NCBI GenBank assembly: GCA_036897095.1
Contig: JAYMSP010000113.1
Coordinates: 1 to 64,000, forward strand
Direction: 5' to 3'
Origin: Plantago elongata
Lineage: Eukaryota > Streptophyta > Magnoliopsida > Lamiales > Plantaginaceae
Length of the DNA stretch: 64,000 nt
Both the position numbers and the translations under genes were made by a program. Positions 1-12,772 of the stretch are shown here, one piece after another; positions within the stretch are counted from its first letter, which is position 1; every line of letters begins with the position of its first letter. The notes under the pieces are model-generated. The model was not told where the DNA came from. It saw only the letters and a list, made by a program, of their open reading frames with translations, and ran no database searches.

Positions 1-586
1 ATCGGATCCTCAAATGAAGCTGCAAATCAATCTCATAAACACCAGCAGTCCTCTCACTGAAGTAATTCGCCTGATCATCACTCGACAACATCACCAAATG
101 CTGCCCTCGGAATTCCGCGGTAGAGAAGCTCGTGTTCTTCGTCCGCTGATAAAACGGCTGCAGATTAATCGAATCGAATCTCTGTCCGTGATACAGCGCC
201 CTAGCCTCGATCGAGTCGTAGTAGACGTTCACACGGCTGTTAGGGTTCCGGATCGTGAGATTGACAGCGAGATTGTACCGGAGAGTGTTGTTGTCGAGGT
301 TGAATTCGGTGAGAGAAGCGTCGGCAGCGCGGAAAACGAGCATGTTAGGGCGGAAGACGAGCCAGAGGACGAAGATGATGACGGCAGCGATGACTAGGAT
401 CGTGCAGATGATCTGGAAGATGCAGGTGCAGATGCAATTCATGATGCAGCTGCAGAGGCAGCTGAATGGGTTGCAGCAGCATCCGCCGCCGCCACGGCCG
501 TGGCTGTGGTAGGTTTTGGACGGTGGTGGAACGGACGGGCCGTAGTAGGCGCCGTTGAGTTGCGGTTGACGAGATTCACCTCCCAT
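1..586 (-). CDS. NDR1/HIN1-like protein, NHL3/NHL10 (YLS9) type; 3' end beyond the window
   Basis: Reading the minus strand from the ATG at 584-586 gives 195 uninterrupted codons running off the left edge. The N-terminus has NGAYYGPSVPPP (residues 11-22), a hallmark of the NHL3/NHL10 group. A Gly- and Cys-rich stretch (32-56) precedes one membrane helix (about 57-79) ending in WLVFRP. The LEA_2 domain follows, with RNPNSRVNVYYDSIEARA (113-130) and YHGQRF (132-137). Known family members are about 230 aa plasma-membrane proteins induced by pathogens and senescence, so roughly 35-40 C-terminal residues are missing because the window ends. The long plus-strand frames over this interval are shadows of the GC-rich coding sequence. 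The N-terminal MGGES start is the first ATG after a short leader and lies 82 bp downstream of a TATA box. Family assignment is firm; the choice between NHL3 and NHL10 is not. Confidence 0.93.
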   Translation of the reverse strand, partial: MGGESRQPQLNGAYYGPSVPPPSKTYHSHGRGGGGCCCNPFSCLCSCIMNCICTCIFQIICTILVIAAVIIFVLWLVFRPNMLVFRAADASLTEFNLDNNTLRYNLAVNLTIRNPNSRVNVYYDSIEARALYHGQRFDSINLQPFYQRTKNTSFSTAEFRGQHLVMLSSDDQANYFSERTAGVYEIDLQLHLRIR

Positions 587-667
587 TGATGTTGAATTCT
601 GTGTTCTTTGTTGTTGATGTGAATTGAATTGGTTTGGGGAAGAAGAAGAATGGGGTTTTGGATAGAA

Positions 668-673
668 TTTATA
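668..673 (-). promoter_or_regulatory. TATA box of the NHL3/10-like gene
   Basis: TATAAA reads on the minus strand 82-87 bp upstream of the ATG at 586, inside CTCTATAAATTC. This spacing gives a 5' leader of roughly 50 nt, which is CA-rich as is usual in plants. It supports the chosen start codon. Confidence 0.6.
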
Positions 674-2204
674 GAGGTAGCGGTTGAGATTGATGTGGAT
701 GTGTTTGTATGGGATGGTGGAGAATTGGTAAACGGCGTTTAAATGAACACACGGTTTTATTGTTTTTTTCTGTTTTTAATTGTGAAATTTAAGAAGGAAT
801 TTTCAATGGGATGGTTTTGTTTGTTGAATTTATTGTTTATAGACGCGTTTGCATATTCATATGGGGGATTTTATTGTTTTTCTTTTTTGGATATTGCTTG
901 GAAATGTCCGGGACGTGACTTGTTTGAAAAAAAAATTAAGAGGAAATGAGCACAGTGTAAGCCTATATTGAAAATAATATTAAAGACGAATTAATATTTT
1001 TAAATATGTGCCGTATTGAAAGTAATATTTAAGGATGAATTAATCTTTTTGAATATGTGTATGTGATTTTATAAATAATATACAGTACGATTTTACAAGT
1101 GATCTTTTTATATTAATTTTAAATGAGTGTATTTATAAAAACTGGAGTGATTATAACACTTATATTTGATCTTTAGTAGTTTATTTATGAAGTCTGTCTT
1201 TAATACTCACTTTAAATATAATATGATTTATTAATTAATTTTTAGACTAAAATATGGACTTTTGTATTTGACGTGATCTGATGATCTTTGATTATTTAAG
1301 CATATAATTCACTATGATAACTCTTGAGAATGAATTTTCAAATGGAGTTGACAGGGAAGTTATGGACTTTTGTGTCTTTGTCTCGGTTTAACAATATTAG
1401 TTGAGAATGTAAATGCTAGTCTAAAAGATAGTCGCTAACTGATTATGTATCTTTTTCTTTTAAACTTTTCAAACTAGTTAGTTTGTTTAAAAAGTCGCGC
1501 ATTTACTAAATGAGTTTTTTATTAAAAAAAAAATTATAAATCTGAAAAGATAATAGTAAATATAAATTTTATATATACCATAAGTCCATAACACAAAGTA
1601 CAGTAGAAAATAATAATGGGTCCATAACACACGGGACACGTTGGACTTTTAATGTTACTCATCCCCGAAAAAATAACTTCGTTTAATATTTATTATTAAT
1701 ACTAATTAAATACTTCAAAGTGGTTATTAGTTTTAGAAAGTAGTTTTTCCACTACATTCATAACTTTAAGATTTCATTTTTTCTAAAATTAAAAATATTA
1801 AATTAAAAAATTATTAGTCAAACATATAATTACGTGTAAAAAAAATCATATGAAAGAGCATTTTTACTCGCTGAAGAATTTTTTTTGACATTATATAAAA
1901 AAGCATGCGGAATTCGCATGTTAAATTTGCTTGTTTGTGTTGATCAAATAGGAAATGAGATGTACCGACCTGATCACTGATCGGTCGAATTTCAAGCCTT
2001 TAAGTCGACATGGTTAATCATATACGATAGTTCTTTGGATGATATGTTGGTCTCACTGTACTAACACATGTAATTTCACGCGCACTTTGTACTCACTTGT
2101 GTGCAAACTGGGAGACATTCAGTTGATCATTTATCCTAAAATTGATCCATAGCAAACATGTTTAACTTTGAAGTTCTAATAGGTGGATTTCTAGGGGAAA
2201 AAAA
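674..2204. other. AT-rich intergenic DNA upstream of the NHL3/10-like gene
   Basis: No credible reading frame or transposon ends. The sequence is strongly AT-rich with homopolymer runs (for example around 1520-1540 and 1840-1880). The proximal few hundred bases should hold the NHL promoter. The one short frame at 743-949 has no recognisable content. Confidence 0.6.
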
Positions 2205-2285
2205 AAAGTACGAATCGGATGATTTCGGGTCAATCGGGTCATTTTGGAACGGATGATTCCGTTAATATAGGTGGTTCAAGTATAA
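2205..2285. repeat. Short fragment related to a GGGTC-rich dispersed repeat
   Basis: Contains CGGATGATTTCGGGTCAATC and similar units. The same vocabulary (TTCGGGTCATTTCGGATC variants) fills 42640-43440, so this looks like a small relict of the same repeat family. No terminal inverted repeats were seen. Confidence 0.4.
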
Positions 2286-2332
2286 AAAATGAAAATCGAA
2301 ATTTTTGTGCGGGACAATTGAAATGACAACGA

Positions 2333-2392
2333 TGCGCAACTCAGTTGGTAATACGCTTCACCTCCAATCAATAGGCCGGAATTCAAATCACC
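2333..2392 (+). repeat. tRNA-like fragment, probable SINE head or tRNA relict
   Basis: GCAACTCAGTTGG (about 2335-2347) resembles a tRNA box A. GGAATTCAAATCACC (about 2378-2392) resembles a box B with a few substitutions, at tRNA-like spacing. It does not fold as an intact tRNA by inspection. A tRNA-derived SINE head is the likeliest reading, followed by an A/T-rich stretch with no clear tail or target duplication. Confidence 0.4.
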
Positions 2393-3003
2393 TTTTAATC
2401 GTTTTTTAAAAATATGATAAAAATGGAAAAAAAATCACCCAGGCGGAAAGAGTAATTACAATTTAGGGTGCCATTACCGTTTATGAGACAATTTTAACTC
2501 CATATATTTATTCATTTGTGTGATATCTACATTAATTAATATTTCTAGATTGCGAGTTGCGCCTAAAGTTTTGAATGTGTTACGAGTTAGTTTTTAAGTT
2601 ACGATATCGGAGTCCGTCGGAGTGTGTGTCTCACCTCAATTATAACGTATTACATAATTCTCTATCAAAACTCAACAAGCAATTCATACATTCTATGTTA
2701 AATGGGACAAAAAACAAACGTTATCTTTATATATAGTTTATTTACCTTAAGCCTCATATCATGTAGATACAAATAAACTAATAATAGTTGGGCATGGCAT
2801 ATTGTATATAGTATCTATACATTTACATAAGCATTAAATACACTTTCAATCGAGTATGGGAAGTTTCAAAACTCCTCAATCAACTAACGATTAACTTATC
2901 ACTTACATTGTAAAACATTTTCGACGGAAGGAGAACCATATACAAGCTGGTGAGCAAGCAAACGGAATGCACGAAGTATTTTAGTAGGCATCCAAGGAAG
3001 GCT
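2393..3003. other. AT-rich intergenic DNA
   Basis: No transposon termini or gene recognised over most of this interval. Its right end (about 2940-3003) is contiguous, across the copia insertion, with 13300 onward. It reads on the minus strand into a stop codon at 2981-2983 that could end a host exon (see the split-exon finding). Confidence 0.5.
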
Positions 3004-3008
3004 GTTTG

Positions 3009-3224
3009 TGTAGAAATCCAAAGATACTAAATTGTATGTTTACAATAATATAGAAGATTAGAAGATAACAAGATGATTTGAAAAGACCTGAACTGAAGAG
3101 CTTATATAAACCTCTGTCACTAGTCTAATAACGGTTTTAAACCGTAAAGTACAACTGTTCAAGTCAACTGTACAACTAGAATATCGGCGCCAAATTTGTC
3201 TTGATTTTCTGCTACTCCTTGATA
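3009..3224 (-). repeat. 3' LTR of the copia element (about 216 bp)
   Basis: Matches 13052-13294. Shared landmarks are AGAAATCCAAAGATA, GATGATTTGAAAAGA, GAAGAGCTTATAT and ACCGTAAAGTACAA. The purine tract next to it (GAGGGGGCG on the minus strand, 3226-3234) is the plus-strand primer tract. The outer boundary is fixed by the GTTTG duplication. Confidence 0.85.
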
Positions 3225-6200
3225 CGCCCCCTCAAGATGGCCGTGGATATTGATAAGGCACACGTTGCCTATGAATCGCCTAAATAGAGGTCCATCTAAC
3301 GGTTTAGTTAACACATCGGCTAATTGATGCTCGTTGGATATGTGAAACAATGTGATAGAGCCATCAATTATTTTGTCTCGAATAAGGTGACAGTCGAGCT
3401 CGATATGCTTTGTTCTTTGATGTTGCACGGGGTTCTGAGCAAGATAGTAGGCTGATTTGTTGTCTGTATAAACCAAAGAAGATTTTGGATGTTCAATTTT
3501 CATGTCTGTGAGCAAATAACGTAGCCACTGCAGTTCACAAGTAACACTTGCTATAGCACGGTACTCAGCTTCAGATGATGAACGTTTAAATGTAACTTGC
3601 TTCTTTGTTTTCCAAGATATATGGCTGTCACCTAGAAAGACAGCAAAACCGGTGGTACTGCGTCTTGTGTCTAGGTAACTCGCCCAATGACTATCAACAT
3701 AGGCCTTTAACTGAATCTCTGAAGTAGATGTAGAACAATCATGTTCCAGGACTGCCTTTTAAATATCTTAAAACTCTATGAGCTACCTGTAAATGTGAAC
3801 TTCTGGGCTGATGCATGAATTGACTAAGTTGTTGTACGACAAATGAAATATCATGCGTGGTGATAGCTAAATAAAGAAGCCTTCCCACCAGTGTTATGTA
3901 TTACTTTGCATCCTCAATAATGGCCCCTTCAGTGTTTGAGAGCTTGCATTTGCTATCCATTGGTATGTTTTTTGGTTTAGAATCAATATAACCTGCATCA
4001 GATAATATGTCAAGAGTGTATTTGCGCTGAGAAGTATTAATGCCATTAATGCCTTTGTCTGGCTACTTCAAGTCCCAAAATATACTTTAATTCACCAAGA
4101 TCTTTAATAGTAAAGACATTATGCAAATGAGTTTTGATATACTGAATTTGAGTTAAATCATTGCATGCTAAAATTATATCATCTACATAAACAAGCAAAA
4201 TAGTAAAAGAGGAAGGTTTAGAGAGAGTGAAAAGGGATGTATCAGCTCTGACTGAACAAAATCATAAGCAAGAAGACAATCTTGTAGCATGAGGAACCAT
4301 TGCCTACTAGCTTGCTTCAAACCATAGAGACTTTTGGTGAGCTTGCAAACCTGCTGAGAATTGGATTGATCTTCTGAATATCCTTGAAGCAATATCATGT
4401 ATACCTCTTCATGCAGATCACCATGCAAAAATGCTTTATTTACATCTAATTAATACATAAATCAATTGTTTACAGCTGCAAAAATCAAAAGCAATTTCAC
4501 AGTGGTTAGTTTAACAACTGGACAAAAGGTTTCAAAATAGTCTATACCCTCTTTCTGTGTATATCCTTTTACTACAAGCCTTGCCATGTATCTTTCTATA
4601 GATCCATCACTCTTATATTTCACTCTAGATACCCACTTACAACCTATGCAGTGTTTCCCTTCAGGTAAAGTTTTAACCTTCCAAGTATGATTCTTTTCAA
4701 GTGCTACTATCTCAGCTTGCATGGCATTTCTCCACTCATGATGCTTGCTAGCTTGAGCATAAGTTTTAGGCTCCTGAATCTGAGAAATAGAAGCAATTAA
4801 GCATCTGTGCTTATCATTGAGCTTGTCACAACTCAAATAATTAGCTATAGGATATTTGCTAGTATAAGAAATATTAGCAGAATAATCATTTATTTGCAAT
4901 GAAGCAGGTAAATCAACATTGTAAATATTAAGATAGCCAGACAGCTTTCTTTGCCTTGTTGATTTTCTTAACTCAATGCCATCAGGTATACTAACTTGAT
5001 CCACCACTTGATTAGAATGAGTAGAATCATCAGTAGATTCAGGATTGTCATGAGTACTAGGCTGATGCAGACTAGTGATATGATCATTAGCTGCTCCTGA
5101 TATATTATATTATTCAATACAGTGACAGGTAAAATGCCTTATAAACTTGAATTCTGCACTGGTTGTTCTTGTAACTCATGTAACTCAATAACATCATGAT
5201 AATTTTCTATATCAACTGGAATAACATTTTCACCTTGAATAGAATCAGAAACATAAAAAGTAATAAAATCATGCATTGAGTTAGATGAATCAATTCAGAA
5301 AATGCTTGATTCTCAGGATGAGTAATAAAATTGATATTAGTCTTGTAAGGAAACACTGACTCATAATAAACAACATTTCTGGAAACAAAAACTTTCATAG
5401 TAGATAAATTCAATAATTTGTAACCTTTCTGACCAAAAGGATATCCAAGCATGACACACTTATCTTCTCTCTTGTCAAGCTTCAATCGATGAGCTGATAG
5501 TGTGGAGCTATAGCACAGGCTTCCTATAACTTTCAACCTTGAGTAATCTGGAGGTTGGTGATAAAGCATCTCAAAATGGTGATTTATCATCAAAAATTTT
5601 GCTAGGCAACATGTTAATAACATAAACTGCAACTAACACACATTTACTCCAAATTTTAATGATTAGTGAGACTGAAACAAGAAAGCTCGTGTGATTTGCA
5701 AAATATGTTGATGTTTACACTCAACCCGACCATTCTGTTGTGGTGTCTCTACACAAGAAGTTTGATGAATAATACCATATGAATGATATAAAGAATCATA
5801 CATAAACTCAAGTCCATTATCAGATCAAATAACTTTAATATTTGACTGAAACAGAGTACGAAGCATATTTGCAAAATTAACCATAAACTGCCTTGTTTCA
5901 TATTTATTTTGCATCATATAAATGCATGTACATCGAGTACAATCATCAACAATGGCTTAAAAATATCGTTTGCCATCATAAGATTCAACAGAATAAGGTC
6001 CCAAGATATCAATACGAATGAGATCAAACACTTTACAATTGAAAGAATGACTATCAGGAAATGACAACTTCTTTTGTTTGCTAAAATGACAAGTATCACA
6101 AGATGAAACATTTTTCCAATTATTGAAAGGAATTTGAAACATTTGAGAAAGTTTAACTGCAGGAGCATGCCCAAGCCTTAAATGCCATAGTAACACATCA

Positions 6201-8149
6201 TTTTTATGGTTTATAACAGCATTGCATGATCTAGATGAAGTAGATGGAGTAGACTAGACATGGAATAAGTCATTAAGCATCTTAGAGCAAAAAATCTCCT
6301 TCTGAGATATCATGTCCTGCAATAAGCAAGTGGATGAGTATAACAACATCATAAACCTTGGATCCTTGATCAACTAACTGAATAACATAAATCAAGTTAA
6401 AAGTGAAACTGGGAATGAACAACACATCATGTAATATAAGTGAATCATTAATCCTGATGAAACCTGATAATTGTGCTATTGTATATTGACCATTAGGTAA
6501 ATTATTAACAATAGAAACTCTAATAGGATCATCACAAAACAAGGAAGAATCTCCCATCATATGATCAGTGGCACATGTATCAATTATCCATATAGATTTA
6601 TGTGGAGTACTAGATGTATGAAACACATATCTACATGTATTACCTGTACCAGAAACATAGTGAGGAGACTGAGCCTGCATATTGTGATGAGGAGATCTCA
6701 CAATCTGATTAGAAGAGTAACGATCTCCTAGTACAACATGAGCTAGAGAGGCTGAATGAGCATTTGCAGCATGATTTGAGCTAGCTGAAATCTCTGAAAC
6801 TGCAAGAACTGATTGTACATAGCAGGATCCATTAAATATGTGCCATCATTCTCTGAGCAATGCTATCAGGCTTTCTTTTCATATTATAACTCTTCCAATT
6901 TGGAGGATACCCAATAACTTGATAACATCTATCTACAATATGCCCATTCATTTTGCAATGAGTACAAAATGGCCTAGTCTTCTTACCATCTTTCTTGTAT
7001 TGTCCATTATTAACCTGCTATACAAGCCACAACTGAACCATCACCTGTAAACTGAGTTAACATAGAAGCAGATGGAATACTATGTGCTAATGTTAAAGAA
7101 CGATGGTTTTCTTCTTGATACACCGTAGAAAACACCTTGGTTAATGGAGGATTAGGATCAAGCTGCAAAATCTGACTTCTAAGAGGATAATAAGACTCAT
7201 TCAATCCAAGCAGAAAAATCATTACAGAGTAAATTTGCTAAGAAGTCTGCAACCAAGAAAGAATACCACAAACACATTGCGACAAATGACCACAAGAACA
7301 CCTTGGTAACTGCCTCAAACTGAGAAATTCATCCCAAAATCCCTTTAAAACACTATAATATTGAGTGACTGACTTCACACCTTGAGATAAACTGAATAGA
7401 TTGTTACGAACTTGCAAAACACGAGGACCATCACTACGTGCAAAACGATTCTTAATCTCATTGAATACCTCATAAGCAACAAGCATATACATCAAATTGT
7501 TTCCGACCTCAGTAGTAAGAGAATTTAACAACCAAGAATGTACAAGATCAATAGAACATACCCAAAAACGATGAGACGGATCATCAATAGCAGGTTACTT
7601 AGTCGTACCATCAATAAAACCTAATTTCTTCTTGACAAAGAAAGACATCAAGACAGCTTTATGTCAAGCATCGAAATTCTCTCCATCGAAGGTCTCAAAC
7701 ACAACCTTCATCGTTGGCAGATCAACAGGATGAAGATAATACACGGAAGTCGGATCATCAGACAAATCACGAACACCGAAAGGATCAAACGCCATGGATG
7801 ACAACGAACAATGGCAATCGAACAAAGAAAAACAATCACGATCGAATCAAAATTGATCGAAGTGATGATGAAATGCGAAAGCAAAAGATCGATCACACTA
7901 CAAAAAAAAGGGCAACACATGTAGACACTCAAAATCTACAATAGAAAAGTTAGAGGTTTGATTTGGGGGGCACCAGCGACCTGCAAGACAACACGAAAGA
8001 AAATGCTGGAACGTAAGATCCAAATGGGACACCGGTGTGGTGCCGACCGAGTGGACTCCGACGCGCAAGCAAGTGAGTCTGGAAGATGTGAAAAAAACTG
8101 TAAATAAATGAAGGGAGGTAGGACTTATTCTGATTGAGATGGTGTAACT

Positions 8150-8275
8150 CTATTGGCAGTTAGGAGGAGCTAGCAAGATGATCAGGCGGCTAGGAGGATC
8201 TAGCAAGATGATCAAGCGGCTATGATGAGTCAGCTAGATGATCGGTCGGCTAGGCGGATGGTTGAATGGACTAGG
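8150..8275. repeat. Short imperfect tandem repeats in the CACTA left arm
   Basis: Three to four imperfect copies of a roughly 35-bp unit built on AGCAAGATGATCAGGCGGCT (variants CAAGCGGCT, GTCGGCT). Position near the transposon end suggests sub-terminal repeats, although the words differ from those of the right arm. Confidence 0.5.
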
Positions 8276-8827
8276 TGAGGTTGGATGGACGTTTATAGGA
8301 TGCGATGATGTAGTGATGGAGGTTATGGAAGAGATGATGCTAGGAGACGATTGCAGAGATATTGTAACGCCCCAGATCTAGTCCGGACGTCAAGGGTTGT
8401 GCCGAGTATTCCAAATACACATATATATTAAATTATCAAAATAATATCGGTTACAATATCATGCACTGGATAATTGAAAAACCGGAACACACACTTATGC
8501 GTAATAGATTAGCAGCGGAAATTCGTGAAGTTCGTCTCTAGCTAGCTACCTGGTCCTCACTTCGTGTTTAAGATCTGGGAAAGCAGGATTATTAAAACAG
8601 GGAGAGTGTCAGTCACGAAGACTCAGTGAGGATAATCAGGCATGAGAATGAATGCAACAGTAGAGCAACCCACTACAACACGCTAGTCAAGCACTTTTAA
8701 AATGGGGAAGACCGTAACACACACTCACGATCATAGCACATGAAAGGTGCTAGATTCACAGCACTGAAACAGTAATTGTCTTGGGCTGGACCGAACTGAT
8801 CAGGTATCGGTCAAATAACCCGATGGA

Positions 8828-8957
8828 GTGGAGGAGTGACCTCAGGTGTTGCATTGATGGACACGACCCCATCGCAACCCGAATTCATAACAGTGGAGGA
8901 GTGACCTCAGGTGTTGCATTGATGAACACGAACCCATCGCAACCCGAACATATATAT
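8828..8957. repeat. Two-copy 65-bp tandem duplication inside the solo LTR
   Basis: GTGGAGGAGTGACCTCAGGT starts at 8828 and again at 8893. The copies differ by only a few bases, so the duplication is more recent than the LTR family consensus or was homogenised. Confidence 0.8.
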
Positions 8958-9779
8958 GAGTGTGGTTGCTCTTCAAGAATAGTTTTCGTGCAATGCAATG
9001 CATGAGAATCAGAAATGCAAGGACTGTAAGATATGCAGAGTACACTGTCACTTTATCACTTCACTAGCGGTAAAATATTTACAGCATTCACTTTCACTTT
9101 AGTACACTGTCACTTGGAAATTAATATCACTTTCAGAATACACTGACACTTAGAAATTAATATCACGTTCAGACTGCACTGTCACTTAAACTGAACTCAT
9201 AAAATTCATGTCAATAACACTCGGTAATTCCTAGACACGGTACATTATAGGTCTTAGTTAGAGGTCACAGTCACTAGTCGAGTTACTCAGGGATCAGCAG
9301 CTAATCGATGTCAGTATCAAATAGTCAGGCAGATAGACAGATATGGACTGAAATACGAGGAACATATGCGGAAAAAGTGGCACTTTAACTTTCCCAGGGC
9401 CTGATGCCGAAAGCCAGCTAACACTCACTGGTTATATCTGCTACTTCAGGAGCTTCCGGAAATCCTGATAAACAGATAGTGACACTATTTAAATCCCTGA
9501 CAATTTGATAATTTCTACGACGTTTCTTAACTTATAACTTAACCTCTATGTGTCACTTAATTTGATTATGTCCCGACATCCGTCTAACTATCACTTATTT
9601 CGGTTAAACCGGTATTCTATCCGCTTCCAATAATTATTCGGCATTCCATTTTCCAACAGATAATCCACTACAGACAAGAAGTCTGTCCAATAATCCCATC
9701 CTCCAATTAGTATACTATTATATAATATTATTTTCCAAATTTCGGGTCGATGGTAATTCGACATTCTTTTAGTATAATT

Positions 9780-10240
9780 TAAGGGGCATTAGCCGTTCGT
9801 AACTATCACTAAACGGTAATTAACAATAATTATCTCTTAATAATTAAATGTTAATTACCGATGATTAACTAATACGAATGACATTAGCGTACAATAATTA
9901 ATCACGACTAATGATACTACTAGCGACAATTAATTACGGTATTTACTTAGTTACGATAATTAATTAATTATAATAATTAACTACTAACGATAGCGTTTAA
10001 CGTTAATTAACGATAACTATATAAGGCTAATGGTCATTATACTAATTACTTGTGGTACTTAATTGCCGGAAATTAATTAACTACCATAATTAATAATTGT
10101 TTATTTACCAATAATTCTTAACGCTAATTAACTAATCGTTATTTAACTAACCGATAATTATTTACGATAATTAACGGTGCTTAATTAAATGCGATAATAA
10201 ATATAATAAAATTACCGAACGATAGTTAGCGCTAAAATAA
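9780..10240. repeat. AT-rich block of TAATTA/TTAATTAAC words in the solo LTR
   Basis: Around 460 bp made mostly of overlapping TAATTAA, ACGATAATTA and TTAACG words, with interspersed CG dinucleotides. It is a low-complexity LTR interior, not a gene. No fixed period is obvious. Confidence 0.5.
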
Positions 10241-10593
10241 TAAAATAACGCGGCACTAACCGAGTGTCCGTCGAGCGACGTGCAAAATAACGACGTAGCG
10301 AACGGAGTTGACGAACGACGCGGTGAAAAAAATATTAAACTATTCCTCGTTCGTTTATTCGAATTGTTACGAATTCGAGCGAGAGAATTTTACCGAGATT
10401 CGGTCGAATGAACGACACTATCCGCGTTTTAGAAATGTTCAGCAAAGGGTGGGGCTTGGCCGGAGTACGGCGGCGATGGGTGGCGGATCTCGCCGGAAAA
10501 TGAGGGGAAATTGGAGAAAACGAGAGGAAGAGAGGAGGAAAAATGAGAGAGCAGAAGGTGTGAGGAAGATGGGCTACCTAGGTGGCTATTTAT

Positions 10594-10677
10594 AGCCGAA
10601 TGTTGGTGGTTGACGGCGGTGAAGATCGGAGAAATAGCCGAATGCTGGTGGTTGACGGTGGTGAAGATCGGAGATGG
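10594..10677. repeat. Two-copy 42-bp tandem duplication in the solo LTR
   Basis: AGCCGAATGTTGGTGGTTGA at 10594 recurs at 10636 as AGCCGAATGCTGGTGGTTGA, with the following GGTGAAGATCGGAGA shared. Confidence 0.75.
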
Positions 10678-12772
10678 GTGGCTGGAGGACGGGCCACGTC
10701 ACCCCCCTCGTTTCCACCCCTTTTCTGTTCATTTTTCGTGGTCTTCGGGGCAGCCACGAGGGGCGGCGCCGCCTCGGCACGGAGGCGAGAGGTGGCGGCT
10801 CACACGGCCTCACGTGGGTATGTCGATCAATCCACACTTTTTTTCTCCAAGCTCCTATAATGGCGGAAGGTTGGGAACGATGGGGAAGATGATGATTTGG
10901 GAAGAAGGCTGTAAAAAGACGGTTATACCCTTAATGAAAAGGAAGGCAAAAAAGGGCTGGAAGGGCATCTTCGTCTTTTTACAACTATATACAATCAATT
11001 CGTTCTGGCTTCCAAACGACTCGCAATTAAATTTCGGAAAAATGGAAAATCAATTCCCGGACATTTGCCAAGTCATTCTCGAGCCACCGGAAAAATTAAA
11101 AAATAATTTTTATTTTATAATTTTTATTATTATTTTATTCGGTATAATTAGTTTTCTATTTTAACGTCGAATCCGCTCGACGTTAAAATACGAAATTTGA
11201 CCTAACCTATTTACGCAATTTTTCTACTCGTACGAAATAATAATAATATTAATATTTTATTCAGGTATCGAAAACCGATAAAAATTTGGCGGACCTTATA
11301 GATATAGCTTTAGTTGCTAGGGTTCTGCCAGTACATAGTTTCTAGGGTTCTACTAATAATCATGTAGATGCTAGATATCAAATCATAGATGTCCTCCAAG
11401 GTTCCTCTTCTCCTCCTTTTTATAAATGTAACTGCACCAACGGTTGATCCCATCACTCCCTTATTTGTCGGGATCTAGTTGGAGAAGGAGTCTTTGTAAC
11501 CACCTTATGACGTGGTGGGAGATGATGGATGTAGTTGGAGAATGGTTCTTTAACCATCTCTAAGTTCCCACCCATTGGTCCATTCATTTAGCCCTTGGGC
11601 TTGTGTTGGCTATTGAGCTGCATCTTGGATGAGCTGGTCCAATTAGATAAATCCTTATAACTTGGTCAGGATGTCCTTAATGATTAGTGGGTCTGTCCAA
11701 GATACTGATTGGAATCCATCATGCATGAATATCAAGCCCAAGACCTTATTGTCGAGTCGACTTGATTTAACGAAACGGAGGTCAACCCAAGTATGAATAT
11801 TTTACGTAATTGGGCCTCGCTTGGACGTGTCCAAACAGTTGGGCCGATTTTAATCGTAAATAAGTCCAGCGCGAATTTTTGCCAATACATTTTTGCCAGT
11901 ACAACACCAACTACAAAAGTTGTTGCAGAAACTGAAATTTTTGTTGGTATTTCAATTTACCAAGTAATATTTTTTGTTGGATGAACGGTTGGTGATAGTG
12001 GCGTTGATAATTCAACAACAGAATACATTTGTTGGAAAAATTAAAATATTATAAATACTTAATTGTGGCCAATGAGAATCAAACCCGAATCCAATAGGTT
12101 ATTAAACTACTCTCTTACCACTGCATCAACTAAAACTATATTAATTATTGTGTAAAATATATGTTATTATTAGTTAACCTCTATATTTCACTATATTTGC
12201 TCGGAATTATACTTTATCCTAGCAATACACAATTATCTTGTACCACGTTTACATGTTACTTCCAATTTACTACCACAAAACTTATATATGCATACAACTA
12301 TATGTTTCTCAAACCTCCTCGTCTAACCACTATCATTATGTTGCTACCCAATTATATTTATATTATTTTACAAAATGCATATTGTAATGATCATATTAGG
12401 AGTAAGTATTATATTTTAATTAATTAGTATAGACAATATAACACCTTAAAAAATGGGTTTCCAACAACATTCCAACCGAATTATAATATATTGAAACTAT
12501 CATTTGTTGGAAAATCGTTGAAAATACAACGACAAAATTGATTTTGTTGAAAAAATTTGTTGGTGTTGATTACCCGCTCCTTCATTTTCAACAATTTTTC
12601 AACATAAATTTTGTTGCAACACAAATTGGTTGGTACATTCGTTGCAATCTTTTAACGTATTTTACCGGATTAATTTATTGTTGGTATTTTGTTGTAATTT
12701 TGTTGCTAATAGCAACTAAACTTGTTTCGTTGGAATGTCTTGGTTGGTGTTGCCCCGTTTTTTTTAGTGTCA

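Larger units (their letters stand above)
8363..11300 (-). mobile_element. Solo LTR of a Ty3/gypsy-type element (about 2.9 kb)
   Basis: The interval begins TGTAACGCCCCAGATCTAG and is flanked by a perfect 5-bp duplication GATAT (8358-8362 and 11301-11305). Read on the minus strand it would end GGGGCGTTACA, a common ending of long chromovirus (Tekay/Del-type) LTRs. The start read the same way has the GTCCGCCAAATTTTTATCGG style of those LTRs. There is no internal coding region, so it is a solo LTR left by LTR-LTR recombination. It has a GC-rich block (10440-10840) and a very AT-rich block (9780-10240). The apparent frames at 10308-11164 are not genes. The orientation and chromovirus assignment are inferences from end motifs; the boundaries are firm. 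Confidence 0.75.
7896..12769. mobile_element. Non-autonomous CACTA (En/Spm-type) transposon
   Basis: The left end is CACTACAAAAAAAAGGGCAA and the right end read inward is CACTAAAAAAAACGGGGCAA. Both carry the CACTA signature with a shared GGGCAACAC core. A perfect 3-bp target duplication TCA flanks it (7893-7895, 12770-12772). Sub-terminal DNA on the right (about 11880-12770) is dense in GTTGGT, TTTGTTGG and CAACAAAAT words in both orientations, as expected of CACTA transposase-binding repeats. I see no transposase reading frame, so mobility would need a helper. Removing the gypsy solo LTR inside it (8363-11300 plus one GATAT copy) leaves about 1.9 kb of CACTA DNA. It sits in the leader of the copia fossil and is therefore younger than that element. 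Confidence 0.9.

Noticed and set aside
14-949. Plus-strand frames at 14-397, 255-512 and 743-949
   Set aside because: The first two are antisense shadows of the NHL3/10-like gene; the third is AT-rich upstream spacer with no motif.
2333-2392. Functional tRNA gene
   Set aside because: Boxes A and B are both off consensus and the arms do not pair well by eye; better read as a SINE or tRNA relict.
10308-11164. Overlapping frames on both strands in a GC-rich block
   Set aside because: They lie wholly inside the gypsy solo LTR, overlap in several phases and have only low-complexity Arg/Gly/Pro content.
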